From Caprella mutica (lineage: Eukaryota; Arthropoda; Malacostraca; Amphipoda; Caprellidae), in contig CANNZV010001136.1 in assembly GCA_947561585.1 (NCBI GenBank), positions 332,009 to 396,008 of the forward strand: a stretch of 64,000 bases of DNA, read 5' to 3'. A program made the translations under genes and the position numbers. The notes beneath the pieces were generated by a model, which saw only the letters and a program-made list of their open reading frames with translations, was not told the origin of the DNA and made no database searches. Shown here one piece after another: positions 31,576 through 41,158 of this stretch. Each line of letters starts with the position of its first letter. Within the stretch, counting starts at the first letter, position 1.

Positions 31576-31798
31576 AGTATATATGGAAATGAGTCGAATA
31601 TCTGATTTCAAATGGCAATTAAATTCCTGTAAGTTGTGAATGGTTGAGAAGCAAGAATGGCCAATCATTATTGTTTCAGCAGGGTAGTAAATATAAATGA
31701 GGTCCAATTATACTACCTATTTCCATCATATTTAGAGATGGAGATTTCTTCTCAGAGATTGTCAATTCTTCAAAATATCTCTCAGCTTAATTCCATGT

Positions 31799-31877
31799 TT
31801 TAGATTTAGAGGCTAGTGTCTAGTGCCTGGATACATTTAGATTTAGAGGCTAGTGTCTAGTGCCTGGATACATTTAG
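31799..31877. repeat. 37-bp tandem duplication
   Basis: TAGATTTAGAGGCTAGTGTC + TAGTGCCTGGATACATT occurs twice without a difference. Confidence 0.9.
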
Positions 31878-32071
31878 GATATAGAGAGTATTTCTGTCCA
31901 TTGAAGGTGATGGGTATGTCAGCATATAAATGATGACATACTCTTTCTGTTAACTCACACTCCATGACTATTCTCAGTGAACAGCTACATTGTTCATAAA
32001 ATTTAATAAAGAAAATTTCTATAGGAAATTGATTTTCTCAGAATCAAAGGACATCTGAAAGAGCCAGATTG

Positions 32072-32331
32072 CCAGTCTGCAGAATATGGAACATTTTTCC
32101 AAGACTCTCTGCGGGAGTTTTTGATTGAATTTTAGAAATTTGAGATCTCTGCGGGAGATCTTGAATTAATTCCTATGTTACCATTAATTTAGCTGTGGGA
32201 GATTTTGAATTAATTCCTATGTTACCATTAATTAAGCTGCAGGAGAATCTGAATCTGCTACTGTGAGTCAGAGAGTAACTGTCTCTCAGATTAAAATCTC
32301 TGCGGGATAAGAGACACATTCTGCAGACTGG
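32072..32331. mobile_element. CCAGTCTG-ended MITE, word CTGCGGGAG (element A)
   Basis: 260 bases with perfect 14-base ends CCAGTCTGCAGAAT / ATTCTGCAGACTGG, flanked by CCAGATTG on both sides (32064-32071, 32332-32339). The word CTSYGGGAG or close variants occurs five times on one strand. A core GAATTAATTCCTATGTTACC+ATTAATT occurs twice. A truncated, inverted copy lies at 34233-34467. Confidence 0.85.
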
Positions 32332-32636
32332 CCAGATTGGCTGTTATCATTTTGGAGGGTTAATAATTCAGGAGCTCAAAAGCAAAACCATGATGAACTT
32401 ATCTGTAGCTGACCTAAAGGAGGGAATTTTTTCTGGCAGTATCTGTTGATTCCGCTGAAGTTATAATCTATCCTGAGTCTTGACATATGTCTTTTCCTTT
32501 CTAAAACCAAAAAGTAAACTAGTGATACTGAGTAAGATCTAAATCGTTTCTACGTTTCTTATCTCATCCTGTTACTGTGATGATCTTTGCTATTTTTAAT
32601 TTAGTTCAATTATTGTATTGAAACAATGACATTCAC

Positions 32637-32852
32637 CCAAGTAATAAAGCATGTCCAAACTCGCCATTTTAATGGCGAGTTTGTGACAGTTATTTTGAGC
32701 CCTTCAATTGCAAATGGCGAGTTTTATCTATTTTTCTCCTATGCTACAATGTTATTTTGGAGAGAATTTATGAAGATTTGATCATTTTGGAGAGAATTTG
32801 TTGAATTTTGGAGAGACAAATGGCGAGTTTATGAGACATACTATTTTACTTA
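32637..32852. mobile_element. MITE with word ATGGCGAGTTT (element E, copy 1)
   Basis: 216 bases. The left end CCAAGTAATAAAGCATGTCC matches the complement of the right end, including AACTCGCC. GACATTCAC flanks both sides (32628-32636, 32853-32861). The word GGCGAGTTT appears three times on one strand and once inverted; GGAGAGAATTTRTKRA appears twice. Confidence 0.75.
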
Positions 32853-33253
32853 GACATTCACTTGGTCTCTTAGCTAACATTGATTAATATGTGATGAATA
32901 TAACAAATTTACTTGAAATAGGAACACTAATCTGACCTTCAGTTACCATTTTAATGAGGGGCTATGGTATATGTGAAAAAAAATAATAATATAAATGCAA
33001 CTGAGTTCTCCCATAATCAGCTTTTTGTGTCAAGATTAGTAAGTTGAAATATAACATAGATATAAATATAATGATCTGGTTGTATTTTTCAGAAAGTTTG
33101 CTGTATACCCTGAAATTCTCAAAAAGAAGCAATAATAATTTCTACTTAACCATGACTCATAATAAATCCTTCTTCCTTCAGAAAAGAGGAAGAAAGAAAT
33201 CCTGTGACAGGAGGCAGGAGCCATATGGTATCAACCGGTGCTCCTACAAACTG

Positions 33254-33276
33254 AAAAAAAAAAAAAAAAAAAAAAA
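33254..33276 (+). repeat. Poly(A) tract of 23 bases
   Basis: A23 after CTCCTACAAACTG. It could be the tail of a retroposed sequence, but I see no target duplication. 32862-33253 and 33277-33650 hold no supported gene. Confidence 0.7.
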
Positions 33277-33650
33277 GACATGACATTATGGTGCGTTCCT
33301 GTGATGAAGAACTCGAAGGACGTCCTCAATTCTACGAGAACAAACCGTTCCCGTGATGAAGAACGTTCGTCAAGTTCGTGGAACTCGACGACACGGTAGG
33401 TAGTACGTGGAGCTGTCCCTCTTGGCAGCCGTGACGTCACAAACGTAAACGAACAAACGAATAGGGCGGGAGAAACACCTGTTCTTATTTGTAAATTAAT
33501 AAAATTCATAATTGACATAATATTACATGTTTTGAGATTGATTGATAATTAATTAAACCAACCAAAACAAATTATTGATTGTTAATATCCCTAATTAATT
33601 AGTGATATTAATTCCTAAACCACGGAATCGTACACCATTAAAAATTTAAA

Positions 33651-33681
33651 ATGGCAAGTTTGAACATGCTTTATTACTTGG
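33651..33681. mobile_element. Isolated end of element E family
   Basis: ATGGCAAGTTTGAACATGCTTTATTACTTGG, in two parts ATGGCAAGTTTGAACATG and CTTTATTACTTGG, is the right end of the E family with GGCAAGTTT in place of GGCGAGTTT. An inverted partner is at 35932-35975. Confidence 0.55.
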
Positions 33682-33685
33682 CTCC

Positions 33686-34050
33686 AGGATACAGTAACAT
33701 AGGGTATGGTAATCAGCTGATTGAATCTATAGTTTGCCGTGACCACCGGGTGACTCAAAATGGCGACTCTGACCACACTTTGAAACATGGAAAAACCTAC
33801 TTAAACTTAATCACTTTTAAATTGAATTTTTTCTTATCAATTACTAATTAGAAATTGTATTTCCACTATTTTTTTTCTTATTTGTTATTCATAGGAACTA
33901 CAATTTAGCAGTTAACTAGCACTAGTTTAGGCTCCTAGGTAGCCTATTTTCAAGACCCTATTTTTTATACTAGATAAGTTAAAGAAATGAACAATAAAAA
34001 CACACCTGAATTATATCTATATAATCAACTTTAAGGTTCAATCGCCATTT
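33686..34050. repeat. Dispersed repeat R, uninterrupted copy
   Basis: Contains in one piece the sequences that flank the element at 19359-24619: CCAGGATACAGTAACATAGG, GGTAATCAGCTGATTGAAT and GTGACCACCGGGTGACT, then TAGTTAACTGCTAAATTG-like and CAAGACCCTATTTTTTATAC segments, in reverse complement relative to the other copy. It also has about 40 bases (near 33757-33800) absent from the interrupted copy. Confidence 0.7.
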
Positions 34051-34232
34051 CCGTTTTTCTTTTGCACGAAACCCCTATAAAATGACTTCAAACTTCTCGA
34101 AATTAACATGCAAATACGAGGAATTATGAGCCGCTCGGTCACAAACAAGGAATGTGTTGTTGTGGTGACGTCATATTTTTGTGTCGTCTACTAGGTACTA
34201 TACCCGTTTATGTTCCTGTACCCTGCTTGGCT

Positions 34233-34467
34233 CCCACAGAGATTTCAATTTGAGAGACAGTTACTCTCTGACTCTCCGTAGCAGATTCAGAATCTCCCGC
34301 AGCTAAATTAATGGCAACATAGTAATTAATTCAAAATCTCCCGCAGCTAAATTAATGTTAACATAGGAATTAATTCAAGATCTCCCGCAGAGATCTCCAA
34401 TTTCTAAAATTCAATCAAAAACTCCCGCAGAGAGTCTTGGAATAATGTTCCATATTCTGCAGACTGG
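34233..34467. mobile_element. Element A, second copy (inverted, left end lost)
   Basis: Follows element A in reverse complement (GAGAGACAGTTACTCTCTGA, CTCCCGCAGCTAAATTAATG twice, CTCCCGCAGAGA) and ends ATTCTGCAGACTGG. The opposite terminus is missing. Confidence 0.75.
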
Positions 34468-34681
34468 TCATACCTATATAGGGTAGCGTCAGACCGGGTG
34501 GCCTTGCGCACCTCCCAGACTGTACTATTTCATGGTAAATTCCACCGACTTGTTGGTGGAATTTTTCTGCATTGAAAATAATATTCTAGCTAAGTCGGTG
34601 GATTTTTAGCTATTTATTCCTATATTACCATTAATTTTCGGTGGAAAAATGGGTAAAATGTTGTTGGATCAGCCAAAATAG

Positions 34682-34846
34682 CAAAGTAATAAAGCATGTC
34701 CAAACTCGCCATTTTAATGGCGAGTTTGTGACTGTTATTTTGGTGAGAATTAATGATGATTTGATCATTTTGGAGAGAATTTGTTGAATTTTGGAGAGAG
34801 CTGGAGAGACAAATTGTGAGTTTGTGAGAGATACTAATTTACTTGG
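34682..34846. mobile_element. Element E, copy 2, nested in C1
   Basis: 165 bases from CAAAGTAATAAAGCATGTCC to TTTACTTGG, flanked by CAAAATAG (34674-34681, 34847-34854). It has the GGCGAGTTT / GTGAGTTTGTGAG word and the GGAGAGAATTTGTTGA segment of copy 1, but is shorter. Confidence 0.75.
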
Positions 34847-34915
34847 CAAAATAGTGGAAATTTATGGTGCATTTTTTAAACTTTTTCAAAAAGTCAGTGG
34901 AATTTTGTGCACCGA

Positions 34916-35182
34916 CCATGTTTTAAAGCATGGACAAAGTCGCCAGTATATTGGCGACTCTTGAGGGGTTAGATAAGTTGGAAAACTTGTAAATAACAAG
35001 TAAATCAATCCTAAAATAGTCTCAAGAGATACACATGCATCAGCCATGAAGCATAAGGATGTTACCAAGTGTAAAATCTTCACTAGGAAGCCAAATTTCT
35101 CCTTTAAAGTATCTTAAATGTGGCGACCTTGATCCATTTTCTCACTAAAGTGGCGACTTCCCTACCACAGTTTAAAACATGG
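34916..35182. mobile_element. MITE with word GTGGCGACTT (element F), nested in C1
   Basis: 267 bases with ends CCATGTTTTAAAGCATGG... and ...CAGTTTAAAACATGG, flanked by TGCACCGA on both sides (34908-34915, 35183-35190). The word GGCGACTT or its variants occurs about four times (AGTCGCCAGTATATTGGCGACT, GTGGCGACC, GTGGCGACTTCC). Confidence 0.8.
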
Positions 35183-35211
35183 TGCACCGAATACAGACTG
35201 GCACACCTCAA

Positions 35212-35454
35212 CCAGACTGTATTTCATGGTAAATTCCACCGACTTGTCAGTGGAATTTTTCAACATTTAAAATAATATTCTGGCAAAGTTGGTGTATTTT
35301 TAGCTATTTATTGATTATTCCTATGTTACCATTAATTTTCGGTTGAAAAATGGGTAAAATGTTGGTGGATCAGCCAAATAACTGGAAATCTATGGTGGAA
35401 TTTTTCAGCTTTTTCTAAAAGTCAGTGGAATTTTGTGCCGCAATTACAGACTGG
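35212..35454. mobile_element. Element C2, clean copy with 8-bp duplication
   Basis: 243 bases from CCAGACTGTATTTCATGG to TTACAGACTGG, flanked by CACCTCAA (35204-35211, 35455-35462). Its left duplication overlaps that of C1, so the two lie back to back. Core: TTATTCCTATGTTACCATTA. Confidence 0.85.
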
Positions 35455-35593
35455 CACCTCAACATTCCAGGTGAAGTTGTGCATTGGTAATTGACGGCGA
35501 ATGCGTGAAAATATTTCAAATCTGACAACACCATTGGAAAGAGCAGCTCTTAAACCCCTTAGTCACGAAAATTGTAAGAGATTAAGTATAGAT

Positions 35594-35736
35594 CAGTCTG
35601 CAGAATATGGGACATTTTTAACATTTTCTGTGCGAACAATCCCTAATTTCTTCCTATGTTTACATGTATTTTACTGAGAACAGAAGCCAAAGTAGAGGTT
35701 TTCTTGTTTAACAGTTTACCAGTTCCTGCAGTCTGG
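35594..35736. mobile_element. Short CAGTCTGCAG-bounded element
   Basis: Begins CAGTCTGCAGAATATGGGAC and ends CCTGCAGTCTGG, with a TTCCTATGTTTACATG core as in elements A and C. A related piece is at 40829-40962, and a half copy begins near 41727. Confidence 0.5.
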
Positions 35737-35931
35737 AGTATAGATATTAACTGTAAACAGAGCCCTATGTTTTTTATAGCAAAATAATTATTTTGAACTA
35801 GAATCAAATCTCCGCAAACTTTGCTGTAGTGTTGATAATTATGCTCAAATTTGAGTGCAATTTACGTTGGACACGCATAATTTACTGTAGATTAACGTCA
35901 TGCAAGATGATTTTAATAATAATTATAAATT

Positions 35932-35975
35932 CCAAGTAATAAAGCATGTCCAAACTTGCCATTTTAATGGCAAGT
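35932..35975. mobile_element. Isolated end of element E family
   Basis: CCAAGTAATAAAGCATGTCC followed by AAACTTGCCATTTTAATGG. It abuts the 3' end of the LINE fragment and is inverted relative to 33651-33681. Confidence 0.55.
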
Positions 35976-37540
35976 AGTCCTGTGTAGGTGTAGTGACAGA
36001 CATTGTGTGAGGATGTGAGAGATCGTGCCCTGATCGGCTTGACAGAAGTCGCACCGATCAGAGTCCGATCTCCCAATCCTGTGCGTGTAGTGAGGAAGAG
36101 AAGGATGGTGGCCACATCTCGAGACGTGCTAGGGTAACCCTATCACGACGAGACATGGCCGACTCACTAGGGTCGATGGCTGGAGGCCTAGACCCAAGGA
36201 GTCTGTTAGGAGGGAAGGAGACTAGAGCTCGTTGTGTGAATGTGGTGTGTATGTGTTTGTGAATAGAAGTGTTGTCGGGGGTGGGAGGAAGAGTGGTGTA
36301 GAAGTGTGTGGAGGGAGTGGTGTGTAGTGTGCATGGTGTCCTCCTCTCAGTTTGCATGTAGTGTAGGGGATGTGAGGGGTCTAGTGTGGAAGTGTAAAAA
36401 TGTGTGCCCCTCATGTCCATGTGTGAGGTGAGAGGAGCACTCGTGTTTCTGTGTGTAGGTGGTGTGTGGGTGTTGATTGTGTACAACCGGTGGCAATGCG
36501 GAGTGCAGTGTTTTGTGTTTTTTGGAGTGTCTGTAGGTGGGTGTTGGAGATGTCAGGTGACCAGGCTGTGTGGGTGTTAGTGAGGATGGGTCTGATGAAC
36601 TGTTTGTAGAGTGTTGTTATGTCTTCCTTGGAGTGTCCGTAAGTTGTGTGAGTGAGTGCGCGGAGGATGTTCAGTCTTTGATGGCTCTGTTGTTAATGTC
36701 AGTTATGTGGTGTTTGAACGTCCAGCCGTGTTTGAGTGTATCTCTAAGGATTTTCGGCGTGTTGTTAAGGGGAAGGGGAGTGTTGTTGAGTGTAATGTTT
36801 GGATGGGTTCTGTATTCAAGGGTGTAAGGTAACTAAGGTGACAGAAGATTTGTTTGCGGAGACCTTTAATCTGTTTGTTTCTAGCCAGTCTTCTAATGAG
36901 TACATGTATGTTTGTAAATTGTTGGCAGTGGTCTCGTGTTTGGGATGTTGTGAGATGATGGTGACATCATCTGCGTATGAAGGAGTGTAAACCGAGGTGT
37001 GTGTTGGCATAGGGAGGTCGTGAAGGTATAGGTTGAAGAGTGTAGGTGAGAGTACAGAGCCCTGCAGTACCCCATCAGTGTAGTGAAGTGTTCTGAAGGA
37101 CTTGCTGTTGTAAAGTGTTTTGCCAGAGCAGCCTGAGAGATAATTGGCAAGCCATTTTTTATATGAGTTGTGGATGTGTGTGTTGAGTATTTTGTTAATG
37201 AGTAGGTGTCTAGGTACCGTATCGAAGGCTTTACTAATCTCTATGGCAGCTATAATTGTCCTATCCGCAAGTTTGTTGGAGTTCAAGCCTTCGAGTGTTG
37301 TCTGTGAGGGGTGGGTAAGAAGAGTAGATGTGGAGTGTTTGGATCTGAAGCCGTGTTGTGAGGGGGATAGTGGGATGTGTGGTGAAATGTTGTTTAGAAC
37401 TAGCCTCTTGAGTATTTTGGATGGGGTGGAGAGGAGTGATATAGGTCTGTATGAGGCCAGTTCAGTGGGGGGTTTGTTGGGCTTCAGGATCAGGATGATT
37501 TTGGCTAGTTTCCAGGTGTTGGATATACTATTTTTCTAGT
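35976..37540 (-). pseudogene. 5'-truncated Jockey/CR1-like LINE, reverse transcriptase and C-terminus
   Basis: Minus strand, in order from 37540 down. An early RT segment ELASYRPISLLSTPSKIL comes first. The palm block 37286-36816 has AIEISKAFDTV, where the usual catalytic aspartate of motif A is glutamate, then YADDVTI (intact motif C) and LKVSANKS. A thumb/C-terminal part follows (36486-36105). After a frame change near 36105 come RCGHHPSL and a zinc knuckle CDFCQADQGTISHILTQC (C-x2-C-x8-H-x4-C, about 36000-36055). At least three frame changes and the D-to-E change make it inactive. The endonuclease and the 5' part are absent. Confidence 0.85.
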
Positions 37541-38242
37541 TTTTCTGGTATTGTACCATTTTTAAATGGTAGGTACTGCTGGTGGAACAATGATCTTTCC
37601 ATCTGAGCCCTGACCTGATCTTTGCTTGGACGCTGTTATTGCAACTAAGATAAATATATATGATATAGATATATTGTGACTTAGAATCTCTATTTGAGTG
37701 CTAATAAACATAGCTTTACTCCTGACAAAAAGTCATACAAAGAATAAGTCATACAAAGGATGGTGGACCGAGTAAGGTACTGCGCTCTAAAGTCTAATAT
37801 AGTAACCTCACCCGCAAACGAGTGTCAGTGTCATAGGTATATTTGGTTTCTAAATTTTTTATTTGGGCAGCTATCAAGTTTAAACTTAATGATGTTTGAA
37901 CTATACTAATACCGATAATATCCATTGAAAATCCATGTTAATAATACTATAGAGTATGTCAGTTTTTCAAAAGGTCAAAACTCAGATATGTCTAATTAGC
38001 TTTAAATTTTGAATTAATTCATATGTTCCCATGTTTATTTGGCTTGAAATCTTCAAAATACGAGCCAAATTGGCTTGGCTCTAAATTTTAATGAAATTTT
38101 GGCTCAAAAATTGGCTTACAATTTTTCATCCTATGAAACAGAAACATGGGCACGGAAAATATTGTAAATTAATAGAAATTCGAATTAGTAATAACTAATA
38201 AGCAAAACAAACTTCGAAAAATGATGTACCTGAGACACCCGA
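37541..38242. other. Noncoding; part carries a TTGGCT word array
   Basis: 37925-38150 has a GAATTAATTCATATGTTCCC+ATG core like elements A/C, followed by repeated TTGGCTT / TTGGCTCA / GAGCCAAATTGGCTTGGCTC words. It resembles another member of the word-array MITE group with unclear ends. The rest shows nothing. Confidence 0.4.
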
Positions 38243-38444
38243 CCAGTCTGTATTTGGTGCACAAAATTCCACTGACTTTTTGAAAAAGCTGAAAAAATCC
38301 ACCATAAATTTCCACTAATTTGGCTGATCCACCATCATTTTAACCATTTTCCACCGAAAATTAATGGTAACATAGGAATAAATAGTTAAAAATCCACCGA
38401 CTTAGCCAGAATATTATTTTCAATGGAGAAAAATTACAGACTGG
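38243..38444. mobile_element. Element C3 (inverted relative to C1 and C2)
   Basis: CCAGTCTGTATTTGGTGCAC ... AATTACAGACTGG, with AATCCACC, ATCCACCATCATTTT and TTTTCCACCGAAAATTAATG words. It has no clear target duplication on the right because its end merges with the palindromic element that starts there. Confidence 0.7.
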
Positions 38445-38683
38445 GAATCTTTCCCATTTGATGACACCCACCAAATTTAATTAAAATTATTTTTTTCTTA
38501 TGTAATTTTGTTCATAGAATCCCAAAATCAAAACCGTTTTTTGTAAAAACTGATAGTTTTTTGAGATATGAGGATTTAAAGTTATTTATTTCCTATGTAT
38601 TACTGAAGGATCGAGAACTTAGAAAAAATTCGTGTTTTCATTGAAATTACTCAAACAATATATATTTTTGGCATGAAACAGTA

Positions 38684-38892
38684 TTGTAGTTTGTTGTATC
38701 TGCTAGTTTGTTGTACTGCACACTCCCGAAATACATATATCAAATATATTTCCAATTTCCGTGATATTTTCAAATTATTACTTCAATACTGATATGTGTA
38801 ATGGAAGACGTGCTTCCCCCATACCTCCCTGCTAGGTCATTAAACAATCATGAAGTGTGCAGTACAACTAACTAGCGGATACAACAAACTAC
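38684..38892. mobile_element. Small inverted-repeat element (AGTTTGTTGTA type)
   Basis: TAGTTTGTTGTATCTGCTAG and GTTGTACTGCACAC pair with GTGTGCAGTACAAC and CTAGCGGATACAACAAACTA. A degenerate relative (TAGGTCATTAAACAGTCATG, AGCGGATC) lies at 40660-40795. Confidence 0.65.
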
Positions 38893-39123
38893 ATTACGAA
38901 AAGAAAGAAGAAAATTCAATGTGGAACAAGTAGAGGCATGATAGATTCCTATTTGTGTGAATTCATCTGGAGGCACAGGCACGCTGAAAAGAACCTTTTT
39001 GTCGAAATAGTGAGAAATATTGTTATTTTTCTTGAAAAATAGCTAAAATAACAATGTGTGTTACTGTTTATTAAATTATTCCCTTTTTTTATTAATTTTG
39101 TACTACTCTTTGTATTTATTATA

Positions 39124-40416
39124 CAGGGTGGGGCATAAGTTTGGAAGCAATTTTTCAAACATTAATATAATTCTTAAAAATAAGTTCCTAAGTAGGTGAT
39201 AGGATTTGAAATATAGTAGAGACACTACATTATGACGTGGCAGTGTTATATTTTACAAAAATTTAGTCAATTTAAAAATGTCAGACAAAAGAGAAGCCAT
39301 TATTGCTCTACACCGTGCCGGGAAGTCAGATTCCGTCATTTCAAAGACTCTCTCAATAGCAAGATCGACTGTTTGGAAGAGTGTGAAGCGTTTTAATGAG
39401 AGAGGAGACTTGACTGATTGTCCAAGAAGTGGTAGACCACGCCCACAATGCACCAAACAACTGATAAAATGTGCCCGAGAGAAGATCAGGAGGAACCCGA
39501 AAAGGTCAATACGATTGTTAGCCAAAACAGCTAATGTGAGTCCCAGAACAATGAGAAGAGTTGTCAAAGAAGACCTAAAGATGTCCTCTTTCACCCTCCA
39601 AAAGAGACAGACTCTGTCAGAAGCTGTAAAGAAAAAGAGATTGGAGAGAAGCAAAGCACTTCTGAGAGAATTGAAGTCTGGCACGGCTGGTGAAATTGTT
39701 TGGTCTGACGAAAAAAATTTCACAGTGGAAATGGCTCACAACCGGAGGAATGTCAGAATAATTGGTAAAAGTGCAAAAGACATCCCATACAACCAAAAAA
39801 CCGTCCACAGAACCATGAAACCTGCAAAAGTAATGGTCTGGGCCGCCGTTTCAGAAACTTGGAGATCTTTAATTTTTGTGGAACAAGGCTCCAAAATCAA
39901 TGCTAAATGTTATATTGAGAATATTTTGACGCCAATGTTGGAGTCAGCTAAGGATCACTTCGGTAATGACACTCTATGGACATTTCAGCAAGACGGCGCG
40001 ACTTCACATACTGCAAATGTCACTCAAAACTGGTGCCATGACCATCTTCCACGGTTTTGGTCCAAAGAAATGTGGCCTCCCTGCTCCCCAGATGTTAATC
40101 CTATGGACTTTTCGGTATGGTCCATTCTTAAATCAAAGGCCTGTGGTAAATTCCATCGCAGTGTGGATGATTTAAAGCGTTTGCTAAAGAGATCTTGGAA
40201 GGAAATTTCACAAGAACAGTTGCGTGCCGCAGTAGGAGGAGTTCGGAGGAGATTTGAGGCTGTTTTTAAAAACAAGGGGGACATTTTGAATACATTTATG
40301 ATTTTTGAATTCTTAAAACCCTTATGTAATAATACATAACTGTAAATTATTAAATATATTTTTCGTTGGATTATAATATGCACTTTCATTTGCTTCCAAA
40401 CTTACGCCCCACCCTG
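39124..40416 (+). mobile_element. Complete Tc1/mariner-superfamily transposon (DD37D type)
   Basis: 1293 bases with 27-base inverted repeats CAGGGTGGGGCATAAGTTTG... / ...CAAACTTACGCCCCACCCTG that differ at one position. The usual TA duplication is not evident: AT-A on the left and TTCA on the right. So one flank has changed or the exact ends differ by a base or two. It carries one uninterrupted transposase ORF. Confidence 0.9.
39278..40339 (+). CDS. Tc1/mariner-type transposase, DD37D (maT-like)
   Basis: 353 codons, uninterrupted, and close to the usual 340-360 of the superfamily. The N-terminal paired-like DNA-binding region has a helix-turn-helix (SDSVISKTLSIARSTVWKSV, residues about 17-36), a GRPR AT-hook-like motif at about 52-55, and a second HTH around SIRLLAKTANVSPRTMRRV. 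The catalytic triad is D144 (VWSDEKNF), D239 (FQQDGATSH) and D277 (VNPMDF). The 37 residues between the second and third aspartates define the DD37D signature associated with maT elements. It cuts and reinserts its own element via the flanking inverted repeats. All three catalytic residues and the linker WPPCSPD are intact. The related copy at 5459-6258 is dead. The start ATG lies about 150 bases inside the left repeat, normal for this family. Confidence 0.92.
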   Translation: MSDKREAIIALHRAGKSDSVISKTLSIARSTVWKSVKRFNERGDLTDCPRSGRPRPQCTKQLIKCAREKIRRNPKRSIRLLAKTANVSPRTMRRVVKEDLKMSSFTLQKRQTLSEAVKKKRLERSKALLRELKSGTAGEIVWSDEKNFTVEMAHNRRNVRIIGKSAKDIPYNQKTVHRTMKPAKVMVWAAVSETWRSLIFVEQGSKINAKCYIENILTPMLESAKDHFGNDTLWTFQQDGATSHTANVTQNWCHDHLPRFWSKEMWPPCSPDVNPMDFSVWSILKSKACGKFHRSVDDLKRLLKRSWKEISQEQLRAAVGGVRRRFEAVFKNKGDILNTFMIFEFLKPLCNNT

Positions 40417-40828
40417 TTCAATTTTTCAATGAAAACACGTGTTTTTTCAAGTTCCCAATCCTTCAGTAATACATAGGAAATAAATAACTTTAAACCCACA
40501 TATCTCAAAAACTATTAGTTTCTACAAAAAAGGTTTTGATTTTCAGATTCTATGAACAAAAATACATATAAAAAATTAATTTAAATTAAATCTGGTGGGG
40601 ATCGTCAAATGGGAAAGATCCCAGACTGGCACCCAATCGGGTGTCACAGGTACATTTGCAGTTTATTTTTGATAAATCTACTGATATATGTATATCGGGG
40701 GATGTGCCGGCCCCCAAACCCTCCTGCTAGTGCTAGGTCATTAAACAGTCATGAACTAACATAACAGAACCATAGCGGATCAAAAATCTACATAACAAAA
40801 TTCTAAAAGCCGGAAATGTTACAGTCCA

Positions 40829-40962
40829 GTCTGCAGAAACTGGTAAAGTTTTTGTAGAGATCTCTTATTCTGTTTGTAGCAAAATTAATGTAAATATAGG
40901 AATTAATTCAATATTGTTCGAAGAGAATATCCCAAATATCTTCCATATTCTACAGACTGGCG
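40829..40962. mobile_element. CCAGTCTGCAG-bounded element, degenerate
   Basis: From CCAGTCTGCAGAAACTGG to ATTCTACAGACTGGC, with an AATATAGGAATTAATTC core (complement of the core in elements A and C). Confidence 0.55.
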
Positions 40963-41158
40963 CTGTACTTCGAAACTAATTAGTTACACTGTGCTTCGAA
41001 ACTAAGTAGGTACACTATAGTTCGAAACTAACTAGGTACACTGTAGTTCGAAACTAGGTACACTGTAGTTCGAAACTAGGTACACTGTAGTTCGAAACTA
41101 GGTACACTGTAGTTCGAAACTAGGTATACTGTAGTTCGAAACTAGGTACACTGTAGCT
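40963..41158. repeat. 22-bp tandem repeat, about 9 units
   Basis: Units of GTACACTGTAGTTCGAAACT+AG. The first three are longer and more diverged (AAACTAATTAGTTACACTGT, AAACTAAGTAGGTACACTAT), the rest nearly identical. Confidence 0.9.

Larger units (their letters stand above)
34515..35201. mobile_element. CCAGTCTG-like MITE, word GTCGGTGGAATTTTT (element C1), with two nested elements
   Basis: Starts CCAGACTGTACTATTTCATGG (CCAGACTG core) and ends CAGACTGG. The flanks CGCACCTC and CACACCTC differ by one base. Without the two insertions (34682-34846, 34916-35182) it would be about 240 bases, like C2 at 35212-35454. The word GTGGAA(TTTTT) occurs repeatedly on both strands. Confidence 0.75.
38436..40627. 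mobile_element. Long-TIR element containing a Tc1/mariner element
   Basis: The left arm (38436-38668) and right arm (about 40418-40627) are complementary over more than 200 bases: CTGGGAATCTTTCCCATTTG against its partner at 40600-40627, then GAGATATGAGGATTTAAAG, TTATTTCCTATGTATTACTG+AAGGAT and CGTGTTTTCATTGAAA. The ends have the CAGACTGG motif of the A/C group. Its interior holds another small inverted repeat (38684-38892) and the transposon 39124-40416. Confidence 0.7.

Noticed and set aside
33686..35975. One large transposon bounded by the two inverted E-family ends at 33651 and 35932
   Set aside because: The interior is a mixture of unrelated complete elements with their own target duplications, so the two ends are more simply independent fragments.
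36570..37539. Plus-strand ORFs of 63-131 codons
   Set aside because: Antisense to the LINE reverse transcriptase, which is the recognisable protein on the minus strand.
39253..40389. Minus-strand ORFs of 63-156 codons opposite the transposase
   Set aside because: Shadows of the intact DD37D transposase frame.
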